From Gonapodya prolifera JEL478 (Eukaryota > Monoblepharomycota > Monoblepharidomycetes > Monoblepharidales > Gonapodyaceae), in the NCBI GenBank assembly GCA_001574975.1, contig KQ965889.1:1-19498 (forward strand): DNA of 19,498 bases, read 5' to 3'. The position numbers and the translations under genes are program-made. This document shows positions 1 through 7,900 of this stretch, in pieces. The notes beneath the pieces were generated by a model. It made no database searches. It was given only the letters and a program-made list of their open reading frames with translations, and was not told the origin of the DNA. Positions within the stretch are counted from its first letter, which is position 1. Every line of letters starts with the position of its first letter.

Positions 1-159
1 ATTGGAATGCAAGTGACGGCATGTTTCTATTGTTATTGGTTGAGGAGTAATTTAGGATTATGTGTTGTGGTATCGTAGAGACAGATTGTACAAGTCTTAG
101 CCGGTAGTTTAGCCGGCAGTTGCGTACGTCCAGCGCAATAAACGACCATCTCTCTCAAC
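1..159 (+). repeat. Copia-type LTR, 3' part (family L1)
   Basis: This stretch is repeated at 10421-10579 with scattered substitutions, and it contains an AATAAA-like CAATAAAC near its end. The second copy follows a polypurine tract and a copia RNase H tail, which identifies the repeat as the 3' part of a copia LTR. The left part of this copy lies beyond the window edge. It ends in CA at 159-160 and abuts the tail of another copia element at 161, so it looks like an insertion into that element's 3' end. Confidence 0.75.
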
Positions 160-160
160 A

Positions 161-205
161 AAGCAGCCATTTGAGAGGCATAGGGAATCAATGGGAATGT
201 TTTGA
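161..205 (+). pseudogene. Copia polyprotein C-terminal tail (fragment)
   Basis: Fourteen codons followed by TGA read KQPFERHRESMGMF. This matches the end of the better preserved copia ORF at 3111-3635 (KQDFERHCMAMGLPGIV). A polypurine tract, CAGGGGGAG, lies at 237-245 and is followed at once by an LTR starting TGTTAAG at 246. The order tail, polypurine tract, LTR is the normal 3' end of a copia element. All upstream gag-pol sequence of this copy has been replaced by the LTR at 1-159. Confidence 0.65.
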
Positions 206-245
206 GTAGGAAGACTGAAACTTAAGTATCAGTCTTCAGGGGGAG

Positions 246-395
246 TGTTAAGTGTTAAGTCATAATGTCTATTGAATTGTGGATCAAGAGTTTAACTTGG
301 AGTATCGCGGATATGATTAGTGGACACAGCTTGAAGAGTGCTACAGATTAGCAAGTTGTAGCATGTCTCTATCTGTTCTGGTTGTGGTTCTGTGT
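246..395 (+). repeat. Copia LTR, family L2, copy a
   Basis: It starts TGTTAAGTGTTAA directly after a polypurine tract. It is about 90% identical to 2543-2690, which also follows a polypurine tract. The two copies diverge after the shared GTGGTTCTGT. Here the right edge runs into the opposite-strand LTR at 395-608, so the exact end is uncertain. Confidence 0.75.
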
Positions 396-608
396 GGAGT
401 TTTGTTCCACCACTTATCTGGCTCACTTTTTTCTCATACAACTCTGGCTTCTACTTATAGCAAACTAGCTGAGTTCTGCTGACTAATCATGATTTGTCAT
501 CACACATGAGTCAGAACATCATACCCATAATTTTCCATCCTGAATCCAATGGTACTATTCCTAGTGCCAATTTACTTGTAAACTGTCCATCATTTTGTGT
601 CCTTAACA
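395..608 (-). repeat. Copia LTR on minus strand (family L3/L4)
   Basis: On the minus strand this begins TGTTAAGG at 608, immediately after the polypurine tract GAGGGGGAG (609-617). Its middle part, including CTGACTCAT, GATGACAAATCATG and a TATAAGTAGA promoter-like box, is clearly homologous to the plus-strand LTR at 3672-3896. It is the 3' LTR of the gag-protease remnant at 662-1675. The outer boundary near 395 is estimated. Confidence 0.7.
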
Positions 609-661
609 CTCCCCCTCAAACTAAGCAACTTCAGTTGTTGGTTTGTCCTTGAAACTCCCCC

Positions 662-1675
662 TTAATCATAGCCCATCATATTGTTGTCCTGGTATGTTGG
701 ATCATTTACTCTGCTGTCAACTGAACTGGCGCTGTCATCCTCTTCTGGGAAAATATTTGGCATGGCTGCATGAACTGAAAATGATTTTCCACGTGTAAAA
801 ACATGTGTTTCTGCTCTCTCTCTGACTGGAGCTTTCCCTTTGTCCTTCTTTGCTGTTTCAAGCTCTTTGTACTTCATCCTGCTTTCTCCCCAAGTGTAAC
901 ACTTTGGAATCAAGCAGAGACCTTGCCTACAAATGCCAAGTGCAATAGTGTCTCCATTTGGGTGCTGTAAGCTTAAATTTCCACTGCTTGTCATAAATGT
1001 GATTCCCTTTGCTGTAAATCGAGTGACTGATAGAATGTTTGCTTCAAATCCTGGAACATGCAGTACTTTCTTCAATGTGATGTCTCCATACTGTCCATTT
1101 CCTTTTGGCAAGCTCAATTTGAGATCTCCATATCCTGCAATTTTAAACTTCTTTCCACCAACAGTAACATTTCCTGTCTCTGCTGTATAGTTCAACAATG
1201 AAGTTTTCTCTGGAATAATGTGATCTGGTGCACAACTGTCTGCAAACCAAGTCAATGGATGATAGCTGCTGCTGCCTCCAAGGAAATAGGCTGCATCAGC
1301 TGTACGACCTTCTGGTGATTGTCTGCCTTCTGCTTGTTTTTCCCTCTGCTCAATGCTCTGCTTAATGAACTTCATAGGACAAAACTTTGCAATGTGATTT
1401 GGCTTTCCACAAATAAAGCATCCCTGACTTCCCATCTTTGCCTTTGCTGCATAACTGATGTCTGCATGCTGAGAATGATGTTCTCTCTCTTTAGTTTCAT
1501 AAAGACACTTTGCTTCATGTAGAACTTTGTTGGTGGATAATTTTTCACTCTCCCCCAGTCCAGCATAAACAAATGATTTGAAATCCTTAAAATCTTCCAC
1601 TGCTGAAATGGCTTTGACCAAGATATGCCTGTGAATGCGTTCTGGAATCTTCTGCTCTGAATCTGTTGAGTTGAG
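662..1675 (-). pseudogene. Copia gag-pol remnant: CCHC knuckle plus protease
   Basis: An open frame of about 335 codons on the minus strand has no credible start. The visible frame continues upstream past the nominal start to about 1675, where it meets the TGACTCA array. It carries the end of gag with a zinc knuckle (CFICGKPNHIAKFC). A retropepsin domain follows with the active site as WFADSCAPDHI (DSC-A where DSG/DST-A is usual), then the copia protease motifs LHVPGFEANILSV and LCLIP. The last 65 or so residues are low-complexity and charged, and the frame stops just before the polypurine tract. Integrase, reverse transcriptase and RNase H are absent, so the element is internally deleted. 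A Cys in the usual Gly or Thr position of the protease triad suggests inactivity or divergence. Confidence 0.75.
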
Positions 1676-1784
1676 TCATTGGTGGCTTATACTGGATGAC
1701 TCATAAGATGAGTCATAGGTGACTCAAGTGGTGACACATGGTTGACTCATAGATGACTCACACATGGAGTCATGGGATGACTCA
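1672..1784. repeat. Tandem array of TGACTCA (bZIP-type) heptamers
   Basis: Seven exact TGACTCA/TGAGTCA heptamers start at 1672, 1697, 1709, 1720, 1743, 1754 and 1778. Degenerate copies fill gaps at 1732 (TGACACA) and 1766 (GGAGTCA). Spacing is 11-12 bp or twice that, close to one helical turn. TGACTCA is the known core site of fungal Gcn4/AP-1 class bZIP factors. A further exact copy lies at 2076, and the copia LTRs at 395-608 and 3672-3896 each carry one. The array probably belongs to an LTR enhancer upstream of the TATA box at 2112. Confidence 0.7.
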
Positions 1785-1791
1785 TGCTGAG

Positions 1792-1848
1792 CACCTGGGA
1801 TCGTGTACTGAGTCTCTTTGTGTTCACGATGATGAAAAGATACAACTA
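1792..1848 (+). repeat. Dispersed repeat, inverted copy at 12539-12596
   Basis: About 57 bp here, including GTGTACTGAGTCTCTTTGTG, recur on the opposite strand at 12539-12596 with a few differences. Both copies lie in transposon debris. This copy is beside the TGACTCA array, so it is likely a piece of the same LTR-like sequence. Confidence 0.5.
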
Positions 1849-2111
1849 ATATGTCACTAATTACCCTTGCACCACAAAAACGCCGCACAAAACACAAGTC
1901 CCGATTTCACAGTAAAACCAAATTTTCTCCACAACCAGAAAAGCTAGAATAAAACTTCCAACGGCAAACTTGTAGTACTTTTCAAGCTGCATTCGATGAT
2001 GACATCGTAGTCCAATATAATTGCATCGTCACCGAGGTATTTCCATATCGCGATACGGCTTGACAACTCATAGTATGACTCATAAGTGTTAGTCATAACT
2101 CAGCACTGGGA

Positions 2112-2120
2112 TATAAATAG
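2112..2120 (+). promoter_or_regulatory. TATA box of a copia-type element
   Basis: TATAAATAG stands 184 bp upstream of the gag ATG at 2304 and downstream of a TGACTCA copy (2076) and the TGACTCA array. The layout of bZIP sites, TATA and a leader ending at gag fits a 5' LTR plus untranslated leader. The 1850-2060 stretch between array and TATA shows no gene. Confidence 0.4.
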
Positions 2121-2303
2121 CCCGGCTTTGTAGCATTAAGTGTGAAACATCAATCATCCATTTGGGCATAAAGTGAACCCAAACCAGCCAATCCTTAACA
2201 AGTTATGAGCCTGTCCTGCTGAAGGAATCTGGACTTGGATCTGGTTTTATTGGACATTGGTGCAGTTGTGTGATAAGTTGAAAGTGGAACGGGAAGTGAC
2301 ATC

Positions 2304-2542
2304 ATGTCTGACAAACTCAAACCCTCTGAATTCAAAAGGAGTGTGGAAGTTTTGAAGGAGCAGAAGGAATACTGGGCGTGGGCAAATAGGGTTAGGTTCT
2401 ATCTCAGAACTGTGCCTGATGCCCTGGACATTTTGGAAGGAAGGAAGGGATGTCCTGCTGACACCTCAGAGGACAGGGAGGCAAGGGAGAGGTGGATACA
2501 ATTGGATGCAGAGCTGATGGCTGCTCTGGCAGGGGGAGTGAG
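2304..2542 (+). pseudogene. Copia gag N-terminal fragment, fused to a polypurine tract
   Basis: The frame starts MSDKLKPSEF and shows the gag N-terminal pattern of copia elements: YWAWANRVRFYL, then LDILEG, then WIQLDAELMAAL. After about 79 codons it runs directly into CAGGGGGAG and the L2 LTR at 2543. Everything from mid-gag to the end of pol is missing, consistent with a large internal deletion. The apparent last codons (to 2555) are LTR sequence, not gag. Confidence 0.7.
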
Positions 2543-2690
2543 TGTTAAGTGTTAATTCACAATGTCTATTGAATTGTGGATCAAGTGTTTAACTTGGAGT
2601 ATCGTGGATATCATTAGTGGACACAACTTGAAGAGTGCTACAGATTAGCAAGTTGTAGCATGTCTCTATCTGTTCTGGTTGTGGTTCTGT
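2543..2690 (+). repeat. Copia LTR, family L2, copy b
   Basis: It begins TGTTAAGTGTTAA and matches 246-395 along nearly its whole length, with a short GTGA insertion between the polypurine tract and the LTR start. It ends near TTCTGTACA. It serves as the 3' LTR of the deleted element whose gag lies at 2304. Confidence 0.75.
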
Positions 2691-2829
2691 ACATAGTGGT
2701 GTGGGGACTTTGGATGTTGGGCGCAGCCGGTGGCCTGTGCACTGTGCCACTTTAGTTGTATTTTTTCTGCTGTAACTCTAGTGAGAACTGAACACAATCG
2801 AATTGACCCCACAAATTCAGGCCGCCTGC

Positions 2830-3036
2830 TTAACACCCACCAAGTTCATTCAAGAATTGCTTAATCCATAAAAGCTCCCTCGTGGCATGATCCTGTGTTG
2901 TAGATGTAGCAACAAGATCCTGCTTTCCACTAAACCAGCTTATAGCACCTCCTCCCAACATGAAAATATATCCACTCCTTGACTTTCTATCATGAACATC
3001 CCTTGCAAAATCAGCATCATAGTATTTGAATGGCAC
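2830..3036 (-). pseudogene. Copia RNase H fragment (minus strand)
   Basis: A 68-residue frame reads YYDADFARDVHDRKSRSGY, then GGGAISWFSGKQDLVATSTT, then RELLWIKQFLNELGG. This is the region of copia RNase H around the DADWA and TEAEY motifs. The TEAEY segment is replaced by a short TQDHAT, so several catalytic-region residues are deleted. It is a dead fragment lying head to head with the larger plus-strand fragment at 3111. Confidence 0.75.
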
Positions 3037-3110
3037 CAGAGGTCATGGCATCACTTACTATGGAAACAGTGATTCAAGACGATTGAATTTGGCAAATGTC
3101 AATGATTTAA

Positions 3111-3635
3111 GTGGATTTGCAGCAGAGCCTTTTAGAGGATACTATGATTCAAGACTGGGCACAGGACACTTTTGATAGGAAGTCTAGATATGGCTATGTG
3201 TTGTTAATGGCAGGGGGAGCTGTTTCTTGGTGGAGTGGAAAGCAAGATGTTGTTGCAACATCTACAACACATGCAGAGTACATTGCACAAGATTTTGCTG
3301 TGAGAGAACTTCTATGGATCAGACAGTTCTTGCAGGAGATTGGGTACCCACAAAAGGACTCTACAACAGTTCAAAGCAGTTCACTAAAAGCTCTTCCGTT
3401 GTTGCTTGGGGATAATCAAGGAGCATTGGCATTAGCAAAGAATCCAGTTTCTCATAAACAGTCAAAACACATTGAAGTAAAGTTTCATTTCATCAGGGAG
3501 CAGCTGAAGAACAACGTGTTTAAACTGACATATTGTCCCACAAGAAGCAACACTGCAGACGTGATGACTAAGCCTTTGGGGAAGCAAGACTTTGAGAGGC
3601 ATTGTATGGCAATGGGATTACCTGGAATTGTTTAG
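3111..3635 (+). pseudogene. Copia RNase H C-terminal fragment
   Basis: The fragment is 174 residues long and ends at a natural stop. Visible motifs in order are DWAQDTFDRKSRYGY, AVSWWSGKQDVVATSTTHAEY, ELLWIRQFLQEIG, GDNQGALALAKNPVSHKQSK, HIEVKFHFIRE and ADVMTKPLGKQDFERH. These make up the copia RNase H domain and the conserved C-terminus. Sequence just upstream encodes GYYDS in another frame, so there is a frameshift near 3150. Reverse transcriptase is gone. A polypurine tract (3663-3671) and LTR follow. Confidence 0.85.
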
Positions 3636-3671
3636 GAAACCAAACACTGCAGTGTTCAGTTTCAGGGGGAG

Positions 3672-3896
3672 TGTTGAGTATCAAGGAGCTGAGTATTGGA
3701 AGTGGACAGTGCGTACAAGAAAGTGACATTATAGTTGCAACGGTTGGAACGAGCACACAAAGTTATGGGTATAAGGTTCTGACTCATATTGGATGACAAA
3801 TCATGTTTAGTAAGCAGAACTCAGCACGTTTGGTATAAGTAGAGAGCATTTTCCCCATGTAAAGTGAATGAGACGAGAATTCCACTAAGTCCCACA
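3672..3896 (+). repeat. Copia LTR (family L3/L4), 3' LTR of the RNase H fragment
   Basis: It starts TGTTGAG right after CAGGGGGAG (3663-3671). Its central 90 bp match the minus-strand LTR at 395-608: GTTATGGGTATAAGGTTCTG, TGACTCAT, GATGACAAATCATG, AGCAGAACTCAGC and TATAAGTAGA. The last motif, around 3834-3843, is a plausible promoter box. The end near CCCACA at about 3896 is an estimate. Confidence 0.7.
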
Positions 3897-4088
3897 ACCC
3901 TAGGGTCTTAAACAGACAACCTTGGTCCAGATATCACCAGGATATTGTGAGGTGGAAAAATTTCTTAATTGAAGCTGTTGAGTTGAACATTGGTGAACGG
4001 GTTGGAATAGTGATTTCAAAGGTGGGTTTCTTTATTGAAGAAATGCATTACTGTGGTCTAATACATTCAACTCATATAGCATTGGTTT

Positions 4089-4322
4089 GAACAACCAGAT
4101 GGTTACAACTGTGATGTCTTTACATGCATGGAAATACTCTTTGCACTATGGAACTTTCAAACAATTGAAAGAATGTTCCAAGGAGAAAATGTTTATTTTG
4201 AAAGCCCCAACAAGGAGCAACTTAAAAGGTACCTTTTATTCTATCAGAGGGAGCTTTTTGCCTTTACAGCTGTACGGGGTTACCAAAAAAAAGTACAGAC
4301 CTGGTATTGGAGGTGGACCTGA
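4089..4322 (+). pseudogene. Ulp1-like (C48) cysteine protease C-terminal fragment
   Basis: An open frame of 77 codons begins EQPDGYNCDVFTCMEILFAL and ends at TGA. The Q-x-D-G-x-N-C pattern matches the Gln (oxyanion hole) and catalytic Cys block of SUMO-protease-like Ulp1 domains, with the usual Gly after Cys replaced by Asp. The remainder (FESPNKEQLKRYLLFYQREL) fits the C-terminal helix that follows that block. No N-terminal half with the catalytic His is seen in the preceding 190 bp. Ulp1-like domains are common passengers of eukaryotic DNA transposons, so this is probably transposon debris. Confidence 0.5.
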
Positions 4323-4470
4323 TGATATCTTGATGTTAGTATGAGTAACAAGTGTATTAAAATAAGAAAACGTCCAATGCAAGAAATGTTAGAGATATTT
4401 TACTAAGAAATAAACTGAAGTTTACCATACAAATTTGATGTGTTCTTATATGTAAAATTAATATCACTTA

Positions 4471-6018
4471 TAAGAGAGTTTGCGCACTACACTTTTTTGC
4501 TTGTAAAATTTACCGTAGAGCCTCTGTGGCGCAGCCCGAGGATAATTTGACAGTAAAATTCTCCTGTAGCCCGACCCTACAGGAAAGTCACATTCCTCAA
4601 CCTTTTTTGCAACATTAGCATAGGTAAATAGTGAGATGGAATGAAATTGAAAGATTAATATATTAGATTTATTCTATTGTTCAATAAACACTAATTCTAA
4701 GCATTGACCGGGCGGAGGTACGTCTCAAGTGGGGGTGGCGCAATTCCAAATAAGTCCACTACTTGACTACCATAAAGACAAGTGTGACAGTTTGTAAGAA
4801 GAACTGCCACACTGTAGAATAATGCCACAGGCTGAAGGAGGAATTTCTGGTTCTTTTTNAAGTCCACCCATGCAAAGAGAGTCACAATCTTACTGAAACT
4901 CCATTCCACAGAAATCCTGACAGCACTCATATCAGCATTGTGGTGCCTCTGAGCCTGGGTGAGGCGTGCTGAACGAAATGGGGAGAGGAGATGGATGTTC
5001 TTGCCATAGGCAGGGTCCCCATACAGCTGCACAGGAGTTCCATTGGCAGACCAAGCTGTAAGGCAAAAGTTAAAGAGAATACATCAAATAGCATCATATG
5101 AACACGCACCATGATTGTGAAGGATGTCAGGGAGTGTACTCTCTCTGTAGACTCTTGCATCATGCCGTTTCCCATTAAAAGGTCNNNNCAGTTGCAGGAT
5201 TCCATCTGCTATAAGCACTCCCTGGTACTTAATAGCATGAACTCGCTTCCAGCCATTGTACCACAGCTCCTGGCGCCTGCTTGGTTGGGCAATGGGTTGC
5301 AATGTACCATCTACGAACCCAAAAACTGATGAAAGTGGTGCCCTGGCAGCATGGACTGCCGCACAGCAGGAATCCAAGTAGTCTGGAGTCATCAGGTCCT
5401 TGTCCCGCTCCATAACATGTCGAAAGTGGCCGTAGATGTGCTCCGCGACCTCCAAAGCAATGCGCAAAATTTGGGAGATATCCCTCCCAACCAAGATTGC
5501 AACCTCCCCAAGCCGTCTGGGGTACAACAGACGCTTAAGAAGGATGCACAAAGCATCCCTGCCAGAAATTGCCAGGCAATTCAAGGTGATGAGCCTGTCC
5601 GGGAGCTGGAGGGCGATATGCAACCTTGCAACGTCCGCCTTTCCAAACCTGGTCGTCCTACCCTCAGACACCAGCATCGCCACAATATTCAAGAAGAACT
5701 CACCAAAAATGATAAATAAAATCAGCATCGTTCAAGGAATCGAACAAAATTGGCTCCTGCAAGAGTGTCAACGATGGCAGTGGCCACCGGCAACGTTCTT
5801 CCTTGCACCCAGCGGCAGCCTGCATCAGCAACATTGTATCCTGATCCAATCCAGCACTTGAGCCATGTACAGTAAGGAATCAGAGCGTTCCTGGCGTGAA
5901 ATAAGGGAGAGTACCAGAGTAAAACTTTTGGAGGTGCGCAAGGTCATTTCGTATTTTATTTTCTCTTTGGCTAGGGGAAAATTCTACAGTAAATTTTACT
6001 TGGTGCGCAGACTCCCTA
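4471..6018 (-). mobile_element. PIF/Harbinger DNA transposon
   Basis: A 1.55-kb element surrounds the transposase gene. The left end (GAGAGTTTGCGCACTA, then GTAAAATTTACCGTAGA, 4474-4520) and the reverse complement of the right end (GGGAGTCTGCGCACCA, then GTAAAATTTACTGTAGA, about 5979-6015) are imperfect terminal inverted repeats. Both ends are flanked by TTATA/TATAA sequence, compatible with the TWA target duplication of this superfamily, but I cannot fix the exact terminus. Only one ORF is evident; the Myb-like second protein common in this group is not visible. Confidence 0.75.
4697..5728 (-). CDS. PIF/Harbinger (HARBI1-like) DDE transposase, two exons visible
   Basis: Exon 1 is 5110-5728 and exon 2 is 4697-5055. 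The 54-bp intron (5056-5109) has a GTGCGT donor and a TTACAG acceptor, and the join restores a continuous 325-codon frame. The DDE_4 catalytic residues are all visible: Asp in FGFVDGTLQPI, Asp in GKRHDARVY, GDPAYG after the intron, and Glu in VRISVEWSFSKI. The N-terminal part (SGRDALCILLKRLLYPRRLGE) matches the helical region before the nuclease. A stop codon lies just upstream of the first ATG; an ATG 51 bases further in (MLVSEG) is an alternative start. Four unresolved bases at 5185-5188 keep the frame, and one N at 4859 hides a residue. The gene looks recently active or only lightly decayed. Confidence 0.8.
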
Positions 6019-6374
6019 TAATCCAAGCTTTTTATTTTTTGTGATCTGAAATATGAAAACATGTTGGGCTTGTTACTGGTTTAACAAATATTAGTAAGAT
6101 ATTTAAAAACTCAATCACCAAAATACATTACTAAAATATTTAAAAGTATCAAACCTGTTATTCAAAAGTAGAAGATTAAGAGGTGGGGTATCCCTCCATT
6201 GAGTGGGGTTACTCCCCTAAGTGGGGGTATGTAAAAACTTGTGACAGTCCCTGTGTCTTGCGTGATATATCCAGTAGAGTAAAGTGGTGGGAAATGAGTA
6301 GTAATATGCTGACAAGATTTGGTCCTCTCAAGTCAGGCTCCAAGTAGCTTGTCATGCTCAGCTTTTGGCTTCTG
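6019..6374. other. Intergenic spacer between two transposons
   Basis: I see no coding signal here. Around 6180-6235 there is a G-rich stretch with three imperfect copies of GTGGGGTWAC-like sequence, one facing the other way. It could be a relic of another element's end, but I cannot define it. Confidence 0.3.
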
Positions 6375-6440
6375 TGTCACGTTTTTTACACCCCCCACCC
6401 TGGAGAGTGCCCCCACCCTGTAAATTGCTCCACCCACCCC
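6375..6440 (+). repeat. Left terminal inverted repeat of the 2.14-kb element
   Basis: This 66-bp repeat is rich in C runs, and its reverse complement is at 8451-8516 with two mismatches. TCTG at 6371-6374 precedes it. Confidence 0.9.
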
Positions 6441-6587
6441 TTAAATTGATGCAAGATGCACCTGTAAAATGATGTAAGGCTACCATAATCATTTGACCAA
6501 TTTGGATATATGTGTATTCAGAAAGTTAGCAAATCTAGTCTAGGTTTACCCCAAGAGTCCCATTCTGCACTTTGGGGATAGACAGTT

Positions 6588-6974
6588 CTAAGGAGTATTA
6601 TACATACATATCCTCTCTCCACCTTTTCCAAAAATCAAAAGGATACATAGGGAGAGGTATCTGCGCACCTTCAAAATACACTGGAACAGTGATGGGTACC
6701 TCATAATGAACAGCAATGTAACACAGGAAAATAATCCACAGCTATGTCCATCTCCCTGGTTCCAAAACATAGTCCAAATGCAATTTCTAGGCAACGGTGC
6801 TATTGCCAACATGAGAAGGTGGTTTAATGCATTGCAACATGGCTCCAAGTTGGCATTGTAGTGGTGGGGATTGGCACTCCTATCCAGTGCATGTCTGCCC
6901 TTGTCCATCACAATAACATACCAGTGGAAATTTCTCTTGTTGACCATGAAAAAGTTATAGTCTTGGAGATCCAT
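6588..6974 (-). CDS. Ulp1-like (C48) cysteine protease domain ORF
   Basis: A 128-residue minus-strand ORF inside the TIR element. It shows the full catalytic set of a Ulp1-like fold: His in NFHWYVIVMD (about residues 14-23), Asp in HALDRS (about 28-33), Gln and Cys in NQGDGHSCGLFSCV (about 72-85). The spacing of the triad is compressed relative to typical SENP/Ulp1 domains, so a segment may be lost or an intron hidden. No upstream exons with an integrase or zinc finger could be assigned. Such domains in transposon proteins presumably cleave ubiquitin-like conjugates, but that role is not established. It is probably the 3' end of a larger, now broken, transposon gene. Confidence 0.55.
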   Translation of the reverse strand: MDLQDYNFFMVNKRNFHWYVIVMDKGRHALDRSANPHHYNANLEPCCNALNHLLMLAIAPLPRNCIWTMFWNQGDGHSCGLFSCVTLLFIMRYPSLFQCILKVRRYLSLCILLIFGKGGERICMYNTP

Positions 6975-7009
6975 TTACAACTTGGCAACAATCTAGGAAC
7001 GTCAAAACA

Positions 7010-7505
7010 GGCCTGCTTCATCACAGAGTGGACCTCTTTTTCATCCTGTAACCACCAACCAAAAAAAACAATTCAAAATTACATTACCTTAATCTTTGAG
7101 ATGGGGGCTGCACCATAACAGAGCGGGGGTGTTTTCTAGTGGCTGGAGGGGTGACAGTAGTTAGTTTGTTTGGGGGACGGTCTTGGAAGTTTATAACAAG
7201 CCAGCTCTGTAACCAAGTGGGCCTCTTTTTTGACCCCACAATCACCAACAAAAAACGGCTACATAGTACAGTACAATATTCTCTGAATTTGGTGATACTC
7301 CGTAATGGAGGGACCCACTTTTTGGTCCTACATCCATGAACAAAAACCACTCTACAGTACAGTAAAATACTATATGAAATGAGGGCTGCTCCGTAACGGA
7401 GTGGGGATTCTTTAGAGTGGCTGGAATGGGGATAATAGTTGGTTTGGGAGACAATCTCTGAAGGTGAGATCTGGCTTGCTCCGTTATGGAGCGGCAGATT
7501 CTTTG
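7010..7505. repeat. Degenerate ~92-bp tandem repeat with a CTCCGTAACGGAG palindrome
   Basis: Six units are recognisable by a palindromic core near 7018, 7107, 7204, 7296, 7392 and 7478 (spacings of 86-97 bp). The clearest cores are GCTCCGTAACGGAGTGGGG (7391), GCTCCGTTATGGAGCGG (7477) and ACTCCGTAATGGAGGG (7295). Between cores, units share ACCAACAAAAAAC-like, TACAGTACAGTA-like and GGTTTGGGAGAC-like words. Because the unit is close to 31 codons, a long minus-strand frame stays open through it, but I consider that frame fortuitous. Confidence 0.65.
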
Positions 7506-7530
7506 GTCCTGATTCTGCCTCTGTTAAATA

Positions 7531-7900
7531 CTCAAAACGTGCCTCGATTTCAATCATCAACCAATGGAAGGAAACATCCAACAACTCATCAAACGATACT
7601 GCCTTCCTGGGGATGAAGATGAAGGTGACCAAGATGAGGGTGACTAAGGTGCAGCCAAGGGTGGGGATGATGACAAGAGTGACAGCAAGGATGATGAGGA
7701 CAAGAGCAAATACAACGGTAAGTTCATTAATTTACTTTGACGTGGCTGTTCTTATTTGAATTTGTTTCATTTTATGAAGATGCTCCAAAGCCCAAATCCC
7801 CAATGCGCCCTGCCAGACCTCCTGCCCCCGCAGCCAGGCAAGCCCCCCGTCAGCGCACAGACAAGACCGACCCAGGTTTCTACACCCTCTCACTTCTATG
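7531..7900 (+). pseudogene. Spliced acidic/proline-rich coding remnant of unknown family
   Basis: A plus-strand frame reads NIQQLIKRYCLPG, then an acidic run DEDEGDQDEGD, an in-frame TGA (about 7645), and KGGDDDKSDSKDDEDKSKY. A 62-bp intron (7718-7779) with GTAAGT and TGAAG boundaries joins it in phase to DAPKPKSPMRPARPPAPAAR. Acidic sequence before a basic Pro/Ala-rich tail suggests a linker region of a transposon protein. I recognise no domain. The in-frame stop argues for a pseudogene. Confidence 0.35.

Noticed and set aside
5436-5861. 141-codon plus-strand frame
   Set aside because: It is the opposite-strand shadow of Harbinger transposase exon 1, which has clear catalytic motifs on the minus strand.
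7084-7632. 182-codon minus-strand frame as a gene
   Set aside because: It coincides with the ~92-bp tandem array, whose period is near a multiple of three, and shows no domain. Its open state is explained by the repeat.
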